A stretch of 64,000 nt of DNA, from positions 220,627,978 through 220,691,977 of the forward strand of contig NC_081828.1 of assembly GCF_030867095.1 (NCBI RefSeq). The letters are read 5' to 3'. The position numbers were made by a program, and so were the translations under genes. How positions within the stretch are numbered: position 1 is the stretch's first letter; the number at the start of each line of letters is the position of its first letter. The notes beneath the pieces were generated by a model. That model did no database searches. It was not told the DNA's origin and saw only the letters and a list, made by a program, of their open reading frames with translations. Below, piece after piece: positions 41,837-53,029 of the stretch. Source of the DNA: Alligator mississippiensis. Taxonomy: Eukaryota; Chordata; Crocodylia; Alligatoridae.

Positions 41837-44800
41837 CTGAGACCCTTTCCAGCATTCAGCACCAGCAAGTCCTTAGGATTGAGCAGAATGTTCCCTTGCC
41901 CAGCTGTGAAATCCTTCAGCGACTGAAACACACCACCCTGCCAGCCAGAGCAGTGCCAGGGCTACCTCACCCTGGAGAAGGCGAACAAGGAGGAATTAAA
42001 TGACAAAGCATCACAAATAGCAAGGTACGGCCCGGCCACGTCTTCTGCAAGATCTGCCCCCCCACATGAAAGCCTGAGAAAAACTGCCACAAGGCAGGCC
42101 AGGAGCTCGCAGAGATGACGCAGTGCTCTGTATGGAGAGGAAGAGCACCGATTCGGATCAGGACCCCAGGCGTCCTTGGCAGCAGCACCGCTAGAGCCAG
42201 CTGCATTCTGGGAAAGCTGGAGAAACCAGAGGTTCTTTGTTGGGAACCACTTTGAAGTACCAGGTGCCAGTGGAAGGCTGATGCGCCAGTCACCTGGCAT
42301 TAGCAGAAGCTGGTGCGTCAGACACCCAGTGTCTCTGCTGCTCTTCTGCGCTTGGCTTCTCATTAGGGACCAGTGCTCAAGCAAAGGATTCTGGGTCCTG
42401 AGGTGCTGCCAAGTCCTAGCTGAGCAATGTTGCAGCATGGCAGAGTGGGGCTGTGGCTCTCCTTTCCCTGAGGCTGCCGGGAGGCACAAAGGTCAGATGC
42501 CTGCGTCTTCACCACCACTGCCTCCTCGATCTCGCACAAGGAGCGGCATGCCTGGTTTGTCACGGCTGTACTCCATGGTACATTTTCTCTCCATGTTGCC
42601 CTCTCTGCCCCCGATGTCCTCACAGGTCTCCCCCAGTAACAACTCATCCTTCTCTGGTGACCTTCCGGGTTTCTCCTGCCCAGTCCATGCACCTTTTCTG
42701 CAGTCAGTGTTTGCTCTGCCCACTGTATCGAGAGCGGCGGAGGCACTTGACTTGCAGCTGAGACTCATGCGAGAACCTTGCTGCAGATCACTGTGTCCTG
42801 GGCAGCAAGGCCTTCCATTGTGAGAAGGGCTGGTGCCTCAGCGCTTTGGTGAGGCTTTTGCAGTCCTTGCACCGTGCCAATGCCACAGTCTGACACGGGG
42901 ACTAATGAGGTGCTGGGGAGCAAAGACCATTTAGATCTCACTTACTGTAGGACTTTTAACCTGACCACAGGCAAACTTTTCTGAAGGGAACCGGATTGGG
43001 TCATCTGCTACTGTGCTTCCATATTTATTAGGCTGCTGTGTCAGTTGTGTGCATGCTGTCCAGTGTAAAAGCTCTTTTCTGTATGTGGTAAATCGAGCAG
43101 CTACATTCAGAGGATTGGCTCAGTTTCCAGGAATAAGACATGCAGAAGTATCCTGGGGGGATGTCAGAGAAAAGGCAGGGCCAGGCCTTGGGGCTGGGAC
43201 GACAGCACGTGGACCCAGAGTACTTCAATTAAGGAACTCTCCCAGCAGTGCCACACATCCCCGCTGAGGGGTGCTGCTGGGGTCGGCATGAAGCCCTTGC
43301 TGCTTGTAGAAGCTTGACTGACTTCCAGCTGGAACTGAACACATCTGCTTTAGAACCTCCTTTAACAGTGCAACCACCCAGGGGAACTGCCGCAGCATCA
43401 CGCGGACGCTTACTTCCACGGCAGCGTACTGTACAGGTGCCAGATACAAGCTCAAACGTACCCCGGAAATGTGCCCTGCCAGGGCTGTTTTATCATAGTG
43501 GTCACCCTCCCCTGGGCCTTATATACACCACGATTGCTCTTCCCCAAGTTATCCTTAGGAGTGGCTGATGGCTGTTTCCCTTGGGTAAATGGGGTTTGGG
43601 AGTTTGTGCCTGTCATGTTTGGGAGCAGTGAAAGGGCAGGTCTGGAATGCAGTCCCCTAGAAACAGAAACTGTCCCTGCTCCAACTGCGCAGCCAGGAGC
43701 CGGAGCTAGGGTTATTGGCAATGTGGGCAATTGCCCGCAAGGAACAGCAAAGGAGCACCACTGGGAGGTGCAGGGCCGCACCTGCACCGCCGGGCACTGG
43801 CAGAAGGTGGAGGGACTTGGCTACCTTGTCACCTTGGAAGACTCTGAATAATAAACCTGGTTTGAGCTCAACACGAGCTGGCTTTCACTTCAGGCACGGA
43901 GGAGGTTTAGCGAGGCTGAGGATTCACCAGTTGTCCAGTAGCAACCAATGAATGTTGCAACAAGAGGTCTATCCCATGCCAGAGAAGGAAGGTCAATATA
44001 TGATGTGCAGGCCTCTGGGTCATAGTTAAGACCCAGGAGACAGTGCTGGGGAAGTAAAGCCCTGTCAAGTGCCAGGCTGGGGATGGAGAAGTTGTGTCCT
44101 GGGGCTGAGGATGGGTTGAAGTGGCAGGTTTCAAGCAGTCTTTTACCACTGCTGCTTTTGACCAATGGTTGAGGAATGGGAGTGAGAGCTGCCTGGGAAC
44201 TGCAGGAGGGGACCACATGTGGTCAGTGACCTGCAGCACAGAATACATCAATGGGAGGAGATGGAGCAGAGAGCCCTTGAAGTGCCATAAGTCATAGCAC
44301 AGCGTAATGTGTGGAGTATTATGTGGGTATAGCAGAGTCCATGTGATGCAATAGAGTGAGTGAGTGAGTGTGTGTGTGTGTGTGTGCACGCACACGTGAG
44401 CACATACTCAAGTGAATAGAGAGAGCAAGTGAGCACGACGGCCAGTCTGGTAACTGCTGTATAGCCTGGGAAATGGGCAGGTGGAGGCCCAGCCTACAGG
44501 TCTATGGAAAACTTCATTTGTATTCAGGAAGTTTCCCACCAATACTGATGCTGGCTTTGCTGAGCCACACAGCAGCGTTTGCAGCTCTGGTGCAGACAAA
44601 CACACCTGCACCAGTGCCTCGTTCAAACCCACGAGGATGGGGCTGGAGGGCAACACTGGGGCAGCCGTCGAGGTGTCTGTGCTGGGGCTCCCAATTCTGC
44701 CGACACTGGCCAGTCAGGATTTCCTGGTGAGAGCCCCTCCCTGGGCTGTGGGAGACCGTGCAGGGAAAGGAGGCTCCGTGTTCCTGAAGCGACCCCTCCC

Positions 44801-45560
44801 TACTGTCTGTAGCTGCTCTGTTGTTCAGTGAGATGTTTCTGTCCCATCAGATCTTGTGCCACAAGCGGCTTTGCCAACCGTGTCCAGGAATGGAACTCCA
44901 TAGAAAAAATTGTGTGTGGGTAAGTGTGTGGGTGGGTGTGTGTGTGTGTGTACGAGAGAGCACGGCTCTCTCTACTCTGTAGCCACCATATCTTTGTTGT
45001 ATGATGCAGAGTGATTCGTAGAAAAAGCTTTTAACAATAAACACTTTGTTCCTTTGTATCCTGTGCACTTTCCTCATGTCTGTCCACCGAGCAGGCCCTA
45101 GCAGTGCCTCAGTGAAGCGCTTTGGGTGGGGGCAGTGGGGAAGCAGCTTTCACACTATTCTCATTGAAAGTAACTGGAACATCCCTTTCTGAGAACTCCA
45201 AGGACATCAGGTCCCACAAGGTCCCCAGCACAACGTGGAGGACGTGGACTCCAGTCCAACCCACGGGGCAAAGTGACTCGCATGCAAGCCCAACTATAAT
45301 GGGAATTGATAAACCTGTGGCCTTGTCTGCAGCTCCTCTCCATCATCATGACTGCCTGTTGGAAAAAGAACGGTCCCTGTGAATATTTTCCCAGCACTCC
45401 CAGCTTTCATGTGATCAGCTGGTCGTCTCCTGGTCTTTAAAGGGAGCTGGACAATAGTACAGTCCAGCTCCCTGGGCCCCCATCACCATACCCATCTCTG
45501 CAGGGCTCCCCTCCTTGTGCCACCACTTAGGTCTGTGCGCCCCACAGCTGCCTTTAGCAC
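41837..45560. other. Intergenic or extended 3' UTR region
   Basis: No conserved coding exon was recognised. The 215-codon frame at 42176-42823 has no recognisable domain and low-complexity Ser/Pro/Leu content. Two GT microsatellites lie at 44357-44396 and 44913-44952. An AATAAA at 45036 with a downstream GT-rich element could end a long transcript. Confidence 0.5.
44357..44396. repeat. (GAGT)n/(GT)n microsatellite
   Basis: GAGTGAGT units grade into GTGTGT and then CGCACACG. Confidence 0.95.
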
Positions 45561-45865
45561 TGTAGACCTGAGACATTCTCCGGGAGCGCTGGGGCTGGGT
45601 GGTGGGGAGGGTCTGCCTGCCCTGCCCTGCCCTGCCTTGGGCCCGTGCTTCGGCAAAGGGCTGAGGGCTGTACCAGCAACAGCTCCCAGCTGGTAACAGC
45701 CCAGAGGCTCAAAACCAGCAGGAGTGAGCCAGAGACAGCAGGTGCCAACAGCAGCGTAAAGCAAGTGGACGTGGGAGAGCACCAGGCAGGTCAGGGAGGC
45801 AGAGCTCCTCAACCAGCCTGGTTAGGGAACAAGATGAAAGTAGGGTTACCATAAATCTGGGTTGT

Positions 45866-45899
45866 CCCAGACACGTCCTCTTGTTGAGGCGTGTCTGGG
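45866..45899. repeat. 34-nt hairpin at a transposon-like end
   Basis: CCCAGACACG is mirrored by CGTGTCTGGG with a short CCTC/GAGG inner stem. The preceding AGGGTTACCATAAATCTGG resembles DNA-transposon termini with a GGGTTACCAT start. The opposite end was not found. Confidence 0.55.
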
Positions 45900-46558
45900 A
45901 TTTTTGCTCTGCTCTGCTCTGCTGGCAGCAGGGTGGGAGGGCGACTGGAGGCAGGGGCTGCGTTGGGGGAAGGTGCCTGGCATCTGCTGCAGAACCAGGG
46001 AGGCACCTGCCCTCCAGCGGGGAAGGGCCCCTTTGAGCACAGCGGGGCGCTCTGGCCGGACTGGGCTCGGCTGGGACCAGCGCTGGTGCCCGTGCAGGCC
46101 CCACGGCCCCAGGAGACGCTGCCTGGAGGAAGTGGGGAGCAGGGGGGGCTGCGGCCCGGCGGCCTGGCGCAGCACTGGAGACCCAGCCCAGGGCGGGGGC
46201 GACACGGGCATCCTCCCCTTCTCTCCTGCCCGCACCGGGACCGCTCGCTCCGCCGACACCGAGGCGAGTCGGAGCCACCTCGCTGTGCGCGCTCGAGCGC
46301 CCCTCTGGCAGGGCTGGGGCAGGGTGGCAGCAGCAAGGCTGGAGGCCGCAGGTCTGGAGCGAGGGCCCGTGGGGCCGGGCGGTGTGGGTCGAGGGCAGGG
46401 ACAGCAGCGGGAGCGAGCAATGCCAGCATGGCCGGGGGAGGGGGGAGACGAGGGCTGCGGGTCAGGAGTGCGGGGCGCCAGCAGGGAGGGGACGCGGGGC
46501 AGCAGGGGAGGGCACCGCCAGGGACACGGGCTGCGGGGCGGGAGCGCGGGGCACCCAC

Positions 46559-46807
46559 GGGTCTGTGGGGGCTGGAGGTGGGGAGCGCGGGCACCGACGG
46601 GGAGAGGACCAGGGTGCGGGTCGGGAGTGCGGGGCACTGACGGGTCTGTGGGGGATGGAGGTCGGGAGTGCGGGCACCGACGGGGAGAGGACCAGGGTGC
46701 GGGTCGGGAGTGCGGGGCACTGACGGGTCTGTGGGGGATGGAGGTCGGGAGTGCGGGCACCGACGGGTCGGGGGGGGGGCTGGAGATCGGGAGTGCGGGG
46801 CACCGGC
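46559..46807. repeat. 83-bp GC-rich minisatellite
   Basis: GGGTCTGTGGGGG starts units at 46559, 46642 and 46725, giving an exact 83-bp period. The first two full units are nearly identical and diverged units extend on both sides (about 46430-46960). A shorter motif, GGGAGTGCGGGCACCGAC, recurs inside each unit. Confidence 0.9.
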
Positions 46808-47248
46808 AGGGCCAGGGCGCGGGTCGGGGGTGCGGGGCACCGATGAGGCCAGGGTGGAGGTGGGGAGTGCGGGCACCGACGGGGCTGGGGGGGGTGGTGG
46901 AGGCGGGGAGCGAAGGGCACCGACGGGGAGAGGACGAGGGCGCGGGCGCGGGTCGGGAGTGCGGTGTGGGCCGGCAGGGCTCCTCTTTTCCGGCGCTGTA
47001 GCCGGTAAGCCCGGGCGAAGCGAGGGGCAATGGCGGGACCCCGCAGAGGCGCTCTGGCCGAGCAGACGGGGCGGGCGATGGCGGGCGGGCGCGGCCTCCT
47101 TCCCCCTCCCCGAGCGGACTCGAGGGCGCGCAGAGACGAGCCGCCGTTGCCGCGAGGACGCCGCACACCCGGGCAGGAAGAGGTGCCGCCCGCCCGCCCG
47201 CCGAGCCCTGGGCCGGCCTCGAGACCCGGGCAGGGCCCCGGGGGCACG

Positions 47249-47302
47249 ATGGACGCCGGCGGCTCGCGGAGCCCGCCATTGAACGCGAGTTGCCCGGGAA
47301 AC
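47249..47302 (+). CDS. Possible first coding exon of an unrecognised gene
   Basis: An ATG in the CpG island opens MDAGGSRSPPLNASCPGN and meets a near-consensus donor (AAC|GTAAGG) at 47303. I see no downstream exon that continues it and do not recognise the peptide. It may instead be a non-coding first exon or chance. The X-box-like site overlaps the donor. Confidence 0.22.
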
Positions 47303-47340
47303 GTAAGGCCGTGACGCTGGATGTCGTGTCCCAAGGCCGT

Positions 47341-47670
47341 CTGGGTGATGTGGTCTTCCACTTCTGTACTTCCGGGAGGCCATTTTGGATTATAGGGTGT
47401 GCTGGGAGATGTATTCTTCCGCCTCTACGCCCGGGCAGCCATTTTGGATCTTAGAGCGCGCTGGAAGATGTAGTCTTCCGCCTCGGAACTTCCGGTCGGC
47501 CATTTTAGGATGTAGGGCGCGCTGGGAAATGTAGTCTTCTGCCTGTGTACTTCCGATCGGCCATCTTGGACTATGGCGTGTGTGGGGAGATGTAGTTTTC
47601 CGTTTCTCCACTTCCGAGCATCCATTTTGGGTCCTGGGGCGCGCTGGGAGATGTAGTGTCCCAAGCGGGG
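47341..47670. repeat. 60-61-bp tandem array of promoter-like modules (5.4 copies)
   Basis: Units start at 47341, 47402, 47461, 47522, 47583 and 47644 (the last partial). Each contains CTGGGAGATGTAGTCTTCC, the reverse of the ZNF143/SBS-type ACTACATCTCCCAG. Each full unit then has ACTTCCGG or a close variant (ETS core) and GGCCATTTTGGA or GGCCATCTTGGA (YY1-like). GTGTCCCAA flanks both ends (about 47326 and 47657). The motif classes are known from housekeeping promoters; their function here is inferred. Confidence 0.88.
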
Positions 47671-48785
47671 GGTGACGCCCCTGGGTTTGCTCGAGATGCG
47701 TCGGTGGCTGCACGCCAGCGTTTGGGTTGCTCTGCCAGCCACAGCATCGCACCGGGGGCTCGTGTTCATCTTGTGGTCAGTCAAGACCCGCATGTCTTGG
47801 TCGTGGCGCTAGCGAGCGCAGCACCGCCAGGCGTGTAAGTGCGCTGTCGGCTCGTCCTGCCAGGGTGCAGCGCCCTCAACTTCTCCGCGTCGAAGACCAT
47901 CAGGCTTTGGTCCGCCCAGCTCGCGAGCGTGTCCAGGTCGGCCCGTAACCCCAGCCTGTCTTCCGGTGTGACCGCTTCCCCGCAGCGCGTGCCAGCCCGC
48001 GTCTCGCACCCACATCCACATAACCAGTACAGACACTGAGGAGTACTGGCCCAAGTACTGAGCCCTGGGGGTGCCACTGGTCACCTCATGCCACACTGAT
48101 TTGTTCCCGTCTTTGGGTCCGACCCCGGAGCCAGTCCCCCAGCCGTGGTCAGGCTGCAGCTCCCCAGCTTAACTATGAGGACGTCGTGGGAGACGAAGTC
48201 AAAGGCTTTCTTGACATCCAGATACGTGACATCAACCTAGTCTCCTTTGTCCAGGCAATGCGTCATGGACGGAGACGAGGTTAGTCAGGCAAGACCTACC
48301 AGTAACAAAGCCGTGTTGACTGGCATTCAGATGGTTGCCTTTCATTAGCCTGTTGCTGTTGGATCCCTCGATGATTTTCCCCACAATCGTTCTAGGGATG
48401 GACATCAGACTGACTGGCCTGTAATTCCCTGGATCCTCCTTCCTTCCTTCCTTTCTTGACGATTGGGACCGCAGCTCTTTCCCAGTCTCTGGAGCCTCAC
48501 CCGAGCACCACGAATTTTCATACATCTTTGCTATAGGGCGTGCTATGATGTGTGCCAGCCCCTTCGAGAGTCTTGGGTGCGTTCCTTCTGGGCCCACGGG
48601 CTTATGGATGGCTAGCCTCTTGAGGCGTTCCCTCACCAGAGCTACGGCAAGTGTGGGCCCGTCTGCTCCCTGGGTGTCCTGTGTCCACTCTGACACTCTG
48701 ACCCCCGCGGGCGGGTGAAAGACTGATGCAAAATAGTCATTTAGGAGATTGGCTTTTTCTTGGGCGTCAGATGTCAGTTGCCCCA
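47671..48785 (-). mobile_element. CR1 LINE, reverse, lacking its 3' end
   Basis: The minus strand carries RT pieces: MRVLTDHKMNTSPRCDAV, RADLDTLASWADQSLMVFD, a YRPVSLMSIPRTIVGKII block, HKPVGPEGTHPRLSKGL and MGQLTSDAQEKANLLNDYF. The usual CATAGATTCATAG terminus is missing because the 47341-47670 array borders it. GC-rich coding suggests a distinct subfamily or CpG-island-linked composition. Confidence 0.85.
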
Positions 48786-48789
48786 TTTG

Positions 48790-49812
48790 ATCATGCAGAG
48801 AGTGGTGGTGGATGGGTCAGTATCAACCTGGAAGGATTTGAGCAGTGTAGGACTCAGTCCTTGGACCTGTGCTCTTCAATGTCTTCATCAGTGACTTGGA
48901 TGTGGGAGTGAGGTATACTCTGTCTATGTGGATGATACTAAATTGTGGGGTGAAGTGAACGCACCAGAGGGTAGGGAATGATTGCAGGCAGACCTGGACA
49001 GGTTGGAAGAGTGGGCTGAACACAATAGCATGCAGTTCAACAAGGACAAATGCTGAGTGCTGCACCTAGGGCATAAAAAATATCCAGCACACTTGCCAGC
49101 TGGGGAATGATCCTCTCAGAAGCACAGAAACGGAACGGGATCTCAGAGTCATAGTGGACTCCAAGATGAACGTGAGTTGTCAGTGTGATGAAATCATCAG
49201 CAAAGCTGACCTCATGTTATGATGCATTAGCAGATGCATGACAAATAGAGCCAAGGAGGTGATATTTGCCCTCTGTGCTGCATTGGTCAGACCGCAGTTG
49301 GAGTACTGTGTCCAGTTTTGGGCACTTGTACCTTAAGAAGGATGTGAATAACCTAGAGAGGGTCCAGAGAAGGGCCACTTGTATGGTTAAGGGTTTGCAG
49401 GCCAAGCCCTATGAGGAAAGACTAGGGGACCTGGATCTCTTCAGCCTCCAAAAGAGAAGGTTAAGAGGTGGTCTTGTGGCTGCCTACAAATTCATTGGTG
49501 GGGGGCAGCAAGGAATTGGAGATGCTCTGTTCACCAGGGTGCCTCCTGGGGTAAGAAGGAACAATAGTCACAAACTGACAGAGAGCAGATTTAGGCTGGA
49601 CGTCGGGCAGAACTTCACGGTAAGGATGCTCAGAATTTGGAACGGGCTCCCAAGGGAGGTGGTGCTCTCCTCTACCTTGGGGGTTTTTAAGAGAAGGTTG
49701 GATAAGCATCTGGCTGGGGTCATGTGACCCCAGCACTCTTTGCTGCCCAGGCCAGGGGGTCGGACTTGATCTGATGAGGTCCCTTCCGACCCTAACATCT
49801 ATGAATCTATGA
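48790..49812 (+). mobile_element. CR1 LINE 3' part, forward
   Basis: From RVVVDGSVSTWKDLSS-type codons through the palm to a 153-codon frame at 49266-49727 with LERVQRRATCMVKGLQAKP and KRRLDKHLAGVM. The 3' tail ends with CTATGAATCTATGA near 49812. Its 5' end abuts the reverse CR1, head to head. Confidence 0.9.
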
Positions 49813-49889
49813 CGACACTGTGACATTTCCTAGTGATGCTCCACTCCCTTATAGTAGGTAAAGGATTACTACCACCCAAATCAGATGAA

Positions 49890-50865
49890 GAGGCAAGAGA
49901 CCAGGGGGGTGGCCAGTGGTGTCCCACAGAGTTTGGTTCTTGGCCCCATGCTGTTCAACATCTTTACCAACTATTTAGAAGAGGATGCGGAAAGCTCACT
50001 GGCCAAGTTTGTGGACAGTACTAAGTTATGGGGAAAAGTGATCTCACTAGGGGATAGGATGCAGATCCAAGCAGACCTGGACAAGCTGGAAAGGTGGGCA
50101 GAGCAAAACCAGATGCAGTTCAGTAAGGATAGATGTAGAGTGCTTCATCTGGGGAGAAGTAACCAGTGACATGATTATAGGTTAGGAGATGTCCTGGCCA
50201 GCACGATGGCTGAAAGGGACCCTTGGGTTATGGTTGATTACAGGATGATCATGAGCCACCAGCGCAATGCTATAGTCAAGAGAGCTAATAGCATATTGGG
50301 ATGCATTAGCCAAGGCAATGCAAGCAGGAATAAGAAACTGATACTTCCTCTCTACTTGATGCTGATGAGACCCCAGCTGGAGTACTGGGCGCCGCACTTC
50401 AAAAAAAGATGCATCTATGAAAGGGTCCAGAGAAGGGCCACAAGAATTATTAAGGATCTGGAGGACAAACCTTATGAGGAAAGACTAAGGGATCTGGGAC
50501 TGTTCAGCCTGGGGAAGAGAAGACTGAGGAGGGACATGGTGGCTGTCTATATATATGTAAAAGGTGACTATCGGGTGCCGGGGGGAAAACTGTTCACTAG
50601 GACACCCCAGGGGAGAACAAGGAGCAATGGCTACAAAACTGTTAGACGATGGTCTCAGGTTGGATGTAAGGAAGAACGTCTTTATGGTTAGGGTGACCAG
50701 AAAGTAGAATAGATTTCCCAAGGAGGTGGTGCAGTCCCCAACCTTGGAAGTCTTCAAGAGACCTTGCTGGGATCATTTGATCTTAGCAGTATTCCTGCTC
50801 AGAGCAGAGGAGTTGGACTCGATGATCTTTCAAGGTCCCTTCGAGCCCTTAATTTCTAGGATAAA
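49890..50865 (+). mobile_element. CR1 LINE 3' part, older subfamily, forward
   Basis: GVASGVPQSLVLGPMLFNIF opens a frame followed by SLAKFVDSTKLWGKV, then a 161-codon frame at 50206-50691 with SILGCISQGNASRNKKLIL. The catalytic FADD is replaced by FVDS. The tail lies near 50820-50865. Confidence 0.9.
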
Positions 50866-50869
50866 AACC

Positions 50870-51330
50870 AACAATTTTTTAAAAATTTGGATTTGTAAAA
50901 ATTTTAATCAGACTTTTTTATTTAATCATATTTTTAATTTTTTTGGTTATGGTGCTTTAAAAACAACTATATAAAGATACTTTTAATTTAAGGTATGTTA
51001 CAGCTCAAAGATATTATAAAACATGGATTAGAATTTATATGAATATAGTCTCAAATAGCATGTAACCTTTTTAGAAAAGTCTTATAACTAGGTCACAACA
51101 GGCTATGGACTATATTAGGGACCCAATCTTATGGGGTTCCCAGAGGCTTCTATATAGATTAGTAAAGCTTAAAAGAAAACCACTCTGCCCAATGGGACTT
51201 AGTGCTCAGTCTAGAAGATCCCATTAAGCATCTCTGTGATGCTTAGTTTCAGTTCTCAAACTGTGGCTCTGTGTCTCCAGAGACAACACCCTTGTTAACA
51301 GCAGCATGTGTAGAGGAAGTCCTTGCACAT
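50870..51330. other. AT-rich intergenic stretch
   Basis: T- and A-rich sequence with no gene, repeat family or RNA recognised. Confidence 0.6.
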
Positions 51331-52565
51331 TCGTGGAACTGGAACGTGATTGGAACAATAGGGACGTGGTAGGAGAGCTCACATAACTGAAGCACTGTCA
51401 TGGATGTGTACAAACTGTTCAGGACGGATGGGCAGGGAAGAAAAGGTGGAGGAATTGCATTGTATGTAAAAGAGCCATGTGATTGCTTAGCGTTGCGGTG
51501 TGAAGCTGGAGATAAGCCTGTTGAGAGTCTCTGTGTTAGGGTCATAGTGGGGGGTCTGCTATAGACCACAAGGAAGTGGTGGATGAGGCTTTCTTCAAGC
51601 AGCCAGTGGAAGTTTCCCAGTCACAGGCCCTGGTTCTCATGGGGGACTTCAGTGACCTTGACATCTGCTGGGAGGGCAATACAGCAGTGCACAGGCAATC
51701 CAGGAAGTTTTTGGAGAGCCTTGGGGGCAACTTCCTGGTGCAAGTGCTGGAGCGGCCAAGTAGGGGCCATGCTCTTCTTGACCTGCTGCTCACAAACAGG
51801 GAAGAATTGGTGGGGAATGTAGTAGTGGATGGCAATCTGGGCAGCAGTGACCATGAGATGATTGAGTTAGGACCCTGAAGAAAGGAAGGATGGCAAGCAG
51901 TAGCATAAGGACCCTGGACTTCAGAAAAGCAGACTTCAGCTCGCTTGGGGAACTTGTGGGCATAATCCCCTGGGAAGTCAGACTGAGTGGGAGAGGAGTC
52001 CAGGAGAACTGGCCATACTTTAAAGAAGCCCTACTGACAGAGCAGGAACAAACCATCCCAATGCGCAGGAAGACTAGCAAGTATGGCAGAAGACCAGCTG
52101 GGCTTGGGGAACTCTTCAGTAAACTAGGCCACAAAAAGGAAGCTTATAAGAAGTGGGAACTTGGACAAATAACTAGGGAAGAATACGAGCATTGCTCGGG
52201 CATGCAAGGATGAAGTCAGGAAAGCCAAAGCAGAATTCGAGTGTCAGCTAGCAAGGGATATGAAGGGTAACAAGAAGGGTTTCTACAAGGATGTCAGTAG
52301 CAAAAGGAGGATCAGGGAAAGTGCCTCCCCTTCCTGAATGGGGGCGGCAACCTTGTGACAGGATGCAGAAATGACTGAAGTGCTCAGTGCCTTTTTTTGG
52401 CCTCTGTTTTCACAGGCAAGGTCAGTTCCCACACTACTGCACCAGCAGCACAGTTTGAGGAGGAGGTGAGCAGCCCCCAGCGGTGAAAGAACACATGAGG
52501 GACCACTTGGAAAAGCTGGATGTGTACAAGTCCACGGGGCTGGGGAGACTCGAGACCTGGGAGGA
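51330..52565 (+). mobile_element. CR1 LINE endonuclease fragment, forward
   Basis: The endonuclease C-terminal half is clear at 51576-51878 ([48 protein letters not shown]). Linker sequence follows (RTLDFRKADFSSLGELVG, KKEAYKKWELGQITREEYE). The copy stops before the RT palm, so it is a 3'-truncated relic. Confidence 0.88.
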
Positions 52566-53029
52566 GGGTAACGCACAGATTGGCAGCAGGGTTTTGTATT
52601 TGCTGAGTTCTCCATTTTTTCCTCCAGCCTATGCCAGTATTTATGGATGGTTGATCTAAATAGTCTAATAAATGACCTCTGATGTTTTTCCAGCGAAAGA
52701 CAGCATTTGACACAAAAGGAAGTTTTGCAAACATGTTTTTGCTGGGGAATCCAAGAATATGGAAACCAAATGTTTTAAATGAACAAAACAATACATTCCT
52801 ATTTTTCTAGGTTTAAAGTAAAAAATTGGGAGCTGGTTTTCAAGTAAATGTGAAAAAGTCTCAAGAACTGTCCTTTTGACTAAAGCAAAAAAATCATTTT
52901 TCTTCCCCTGAAATGTTCCTGGGTGGCAGAGGAATCGTTTTGTGAGCAGCACAGCTAATTTAATAAAGCCAGTGGGGCAGGTTCCCATTGCATAGATGGG
53001 AAAAGTGAGGCCTAGCAGAGCGGTTCCGA
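52566..53029. other. Intergenic sequence upstream of the CDK5RAP1 CpG island
   Basis: AT-moderate, no repeat or gene recognised. Confidence 0.5.

Larger units (their letters stand above)
45900..47320. promoter_or_regulatory. CpG island without an assigned gene
   Basis: About 1.4 kb is very GC- and CpG-rich, rising toward 46950-47310. It lies about 4.5 kb past the likely SMARCD3 end and 6.7 kb before CDK5RAP1. It contains an 83-bp minisatellite, an RFX X-box-like site (GTTGCCCGGGAAAC, 47289-47302) and a possible first exon. Long frames of 524, 477 and 379 codons here are composition artefacts. It could be the promoter of an unrecognised gene or lncRNA. Confidence 0.7.

Noticed and set aside
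42176-42823. 215-codon frame downstream of SMARCD3
   Set aside because: No recognisable domain, low-complexity content, no exon borders, and an equally long frame on the opposite strand.
45809-47383. Very long overlapping open frames (524, 477, 379 and 299 codons) on both strands
   Set aside because: They lie in a GC-rich CpG island and minisatellite where stop codons are rare. The peptides are Pro/Arg/Gly repeats following the DNA period, with no domains and no splice structure.
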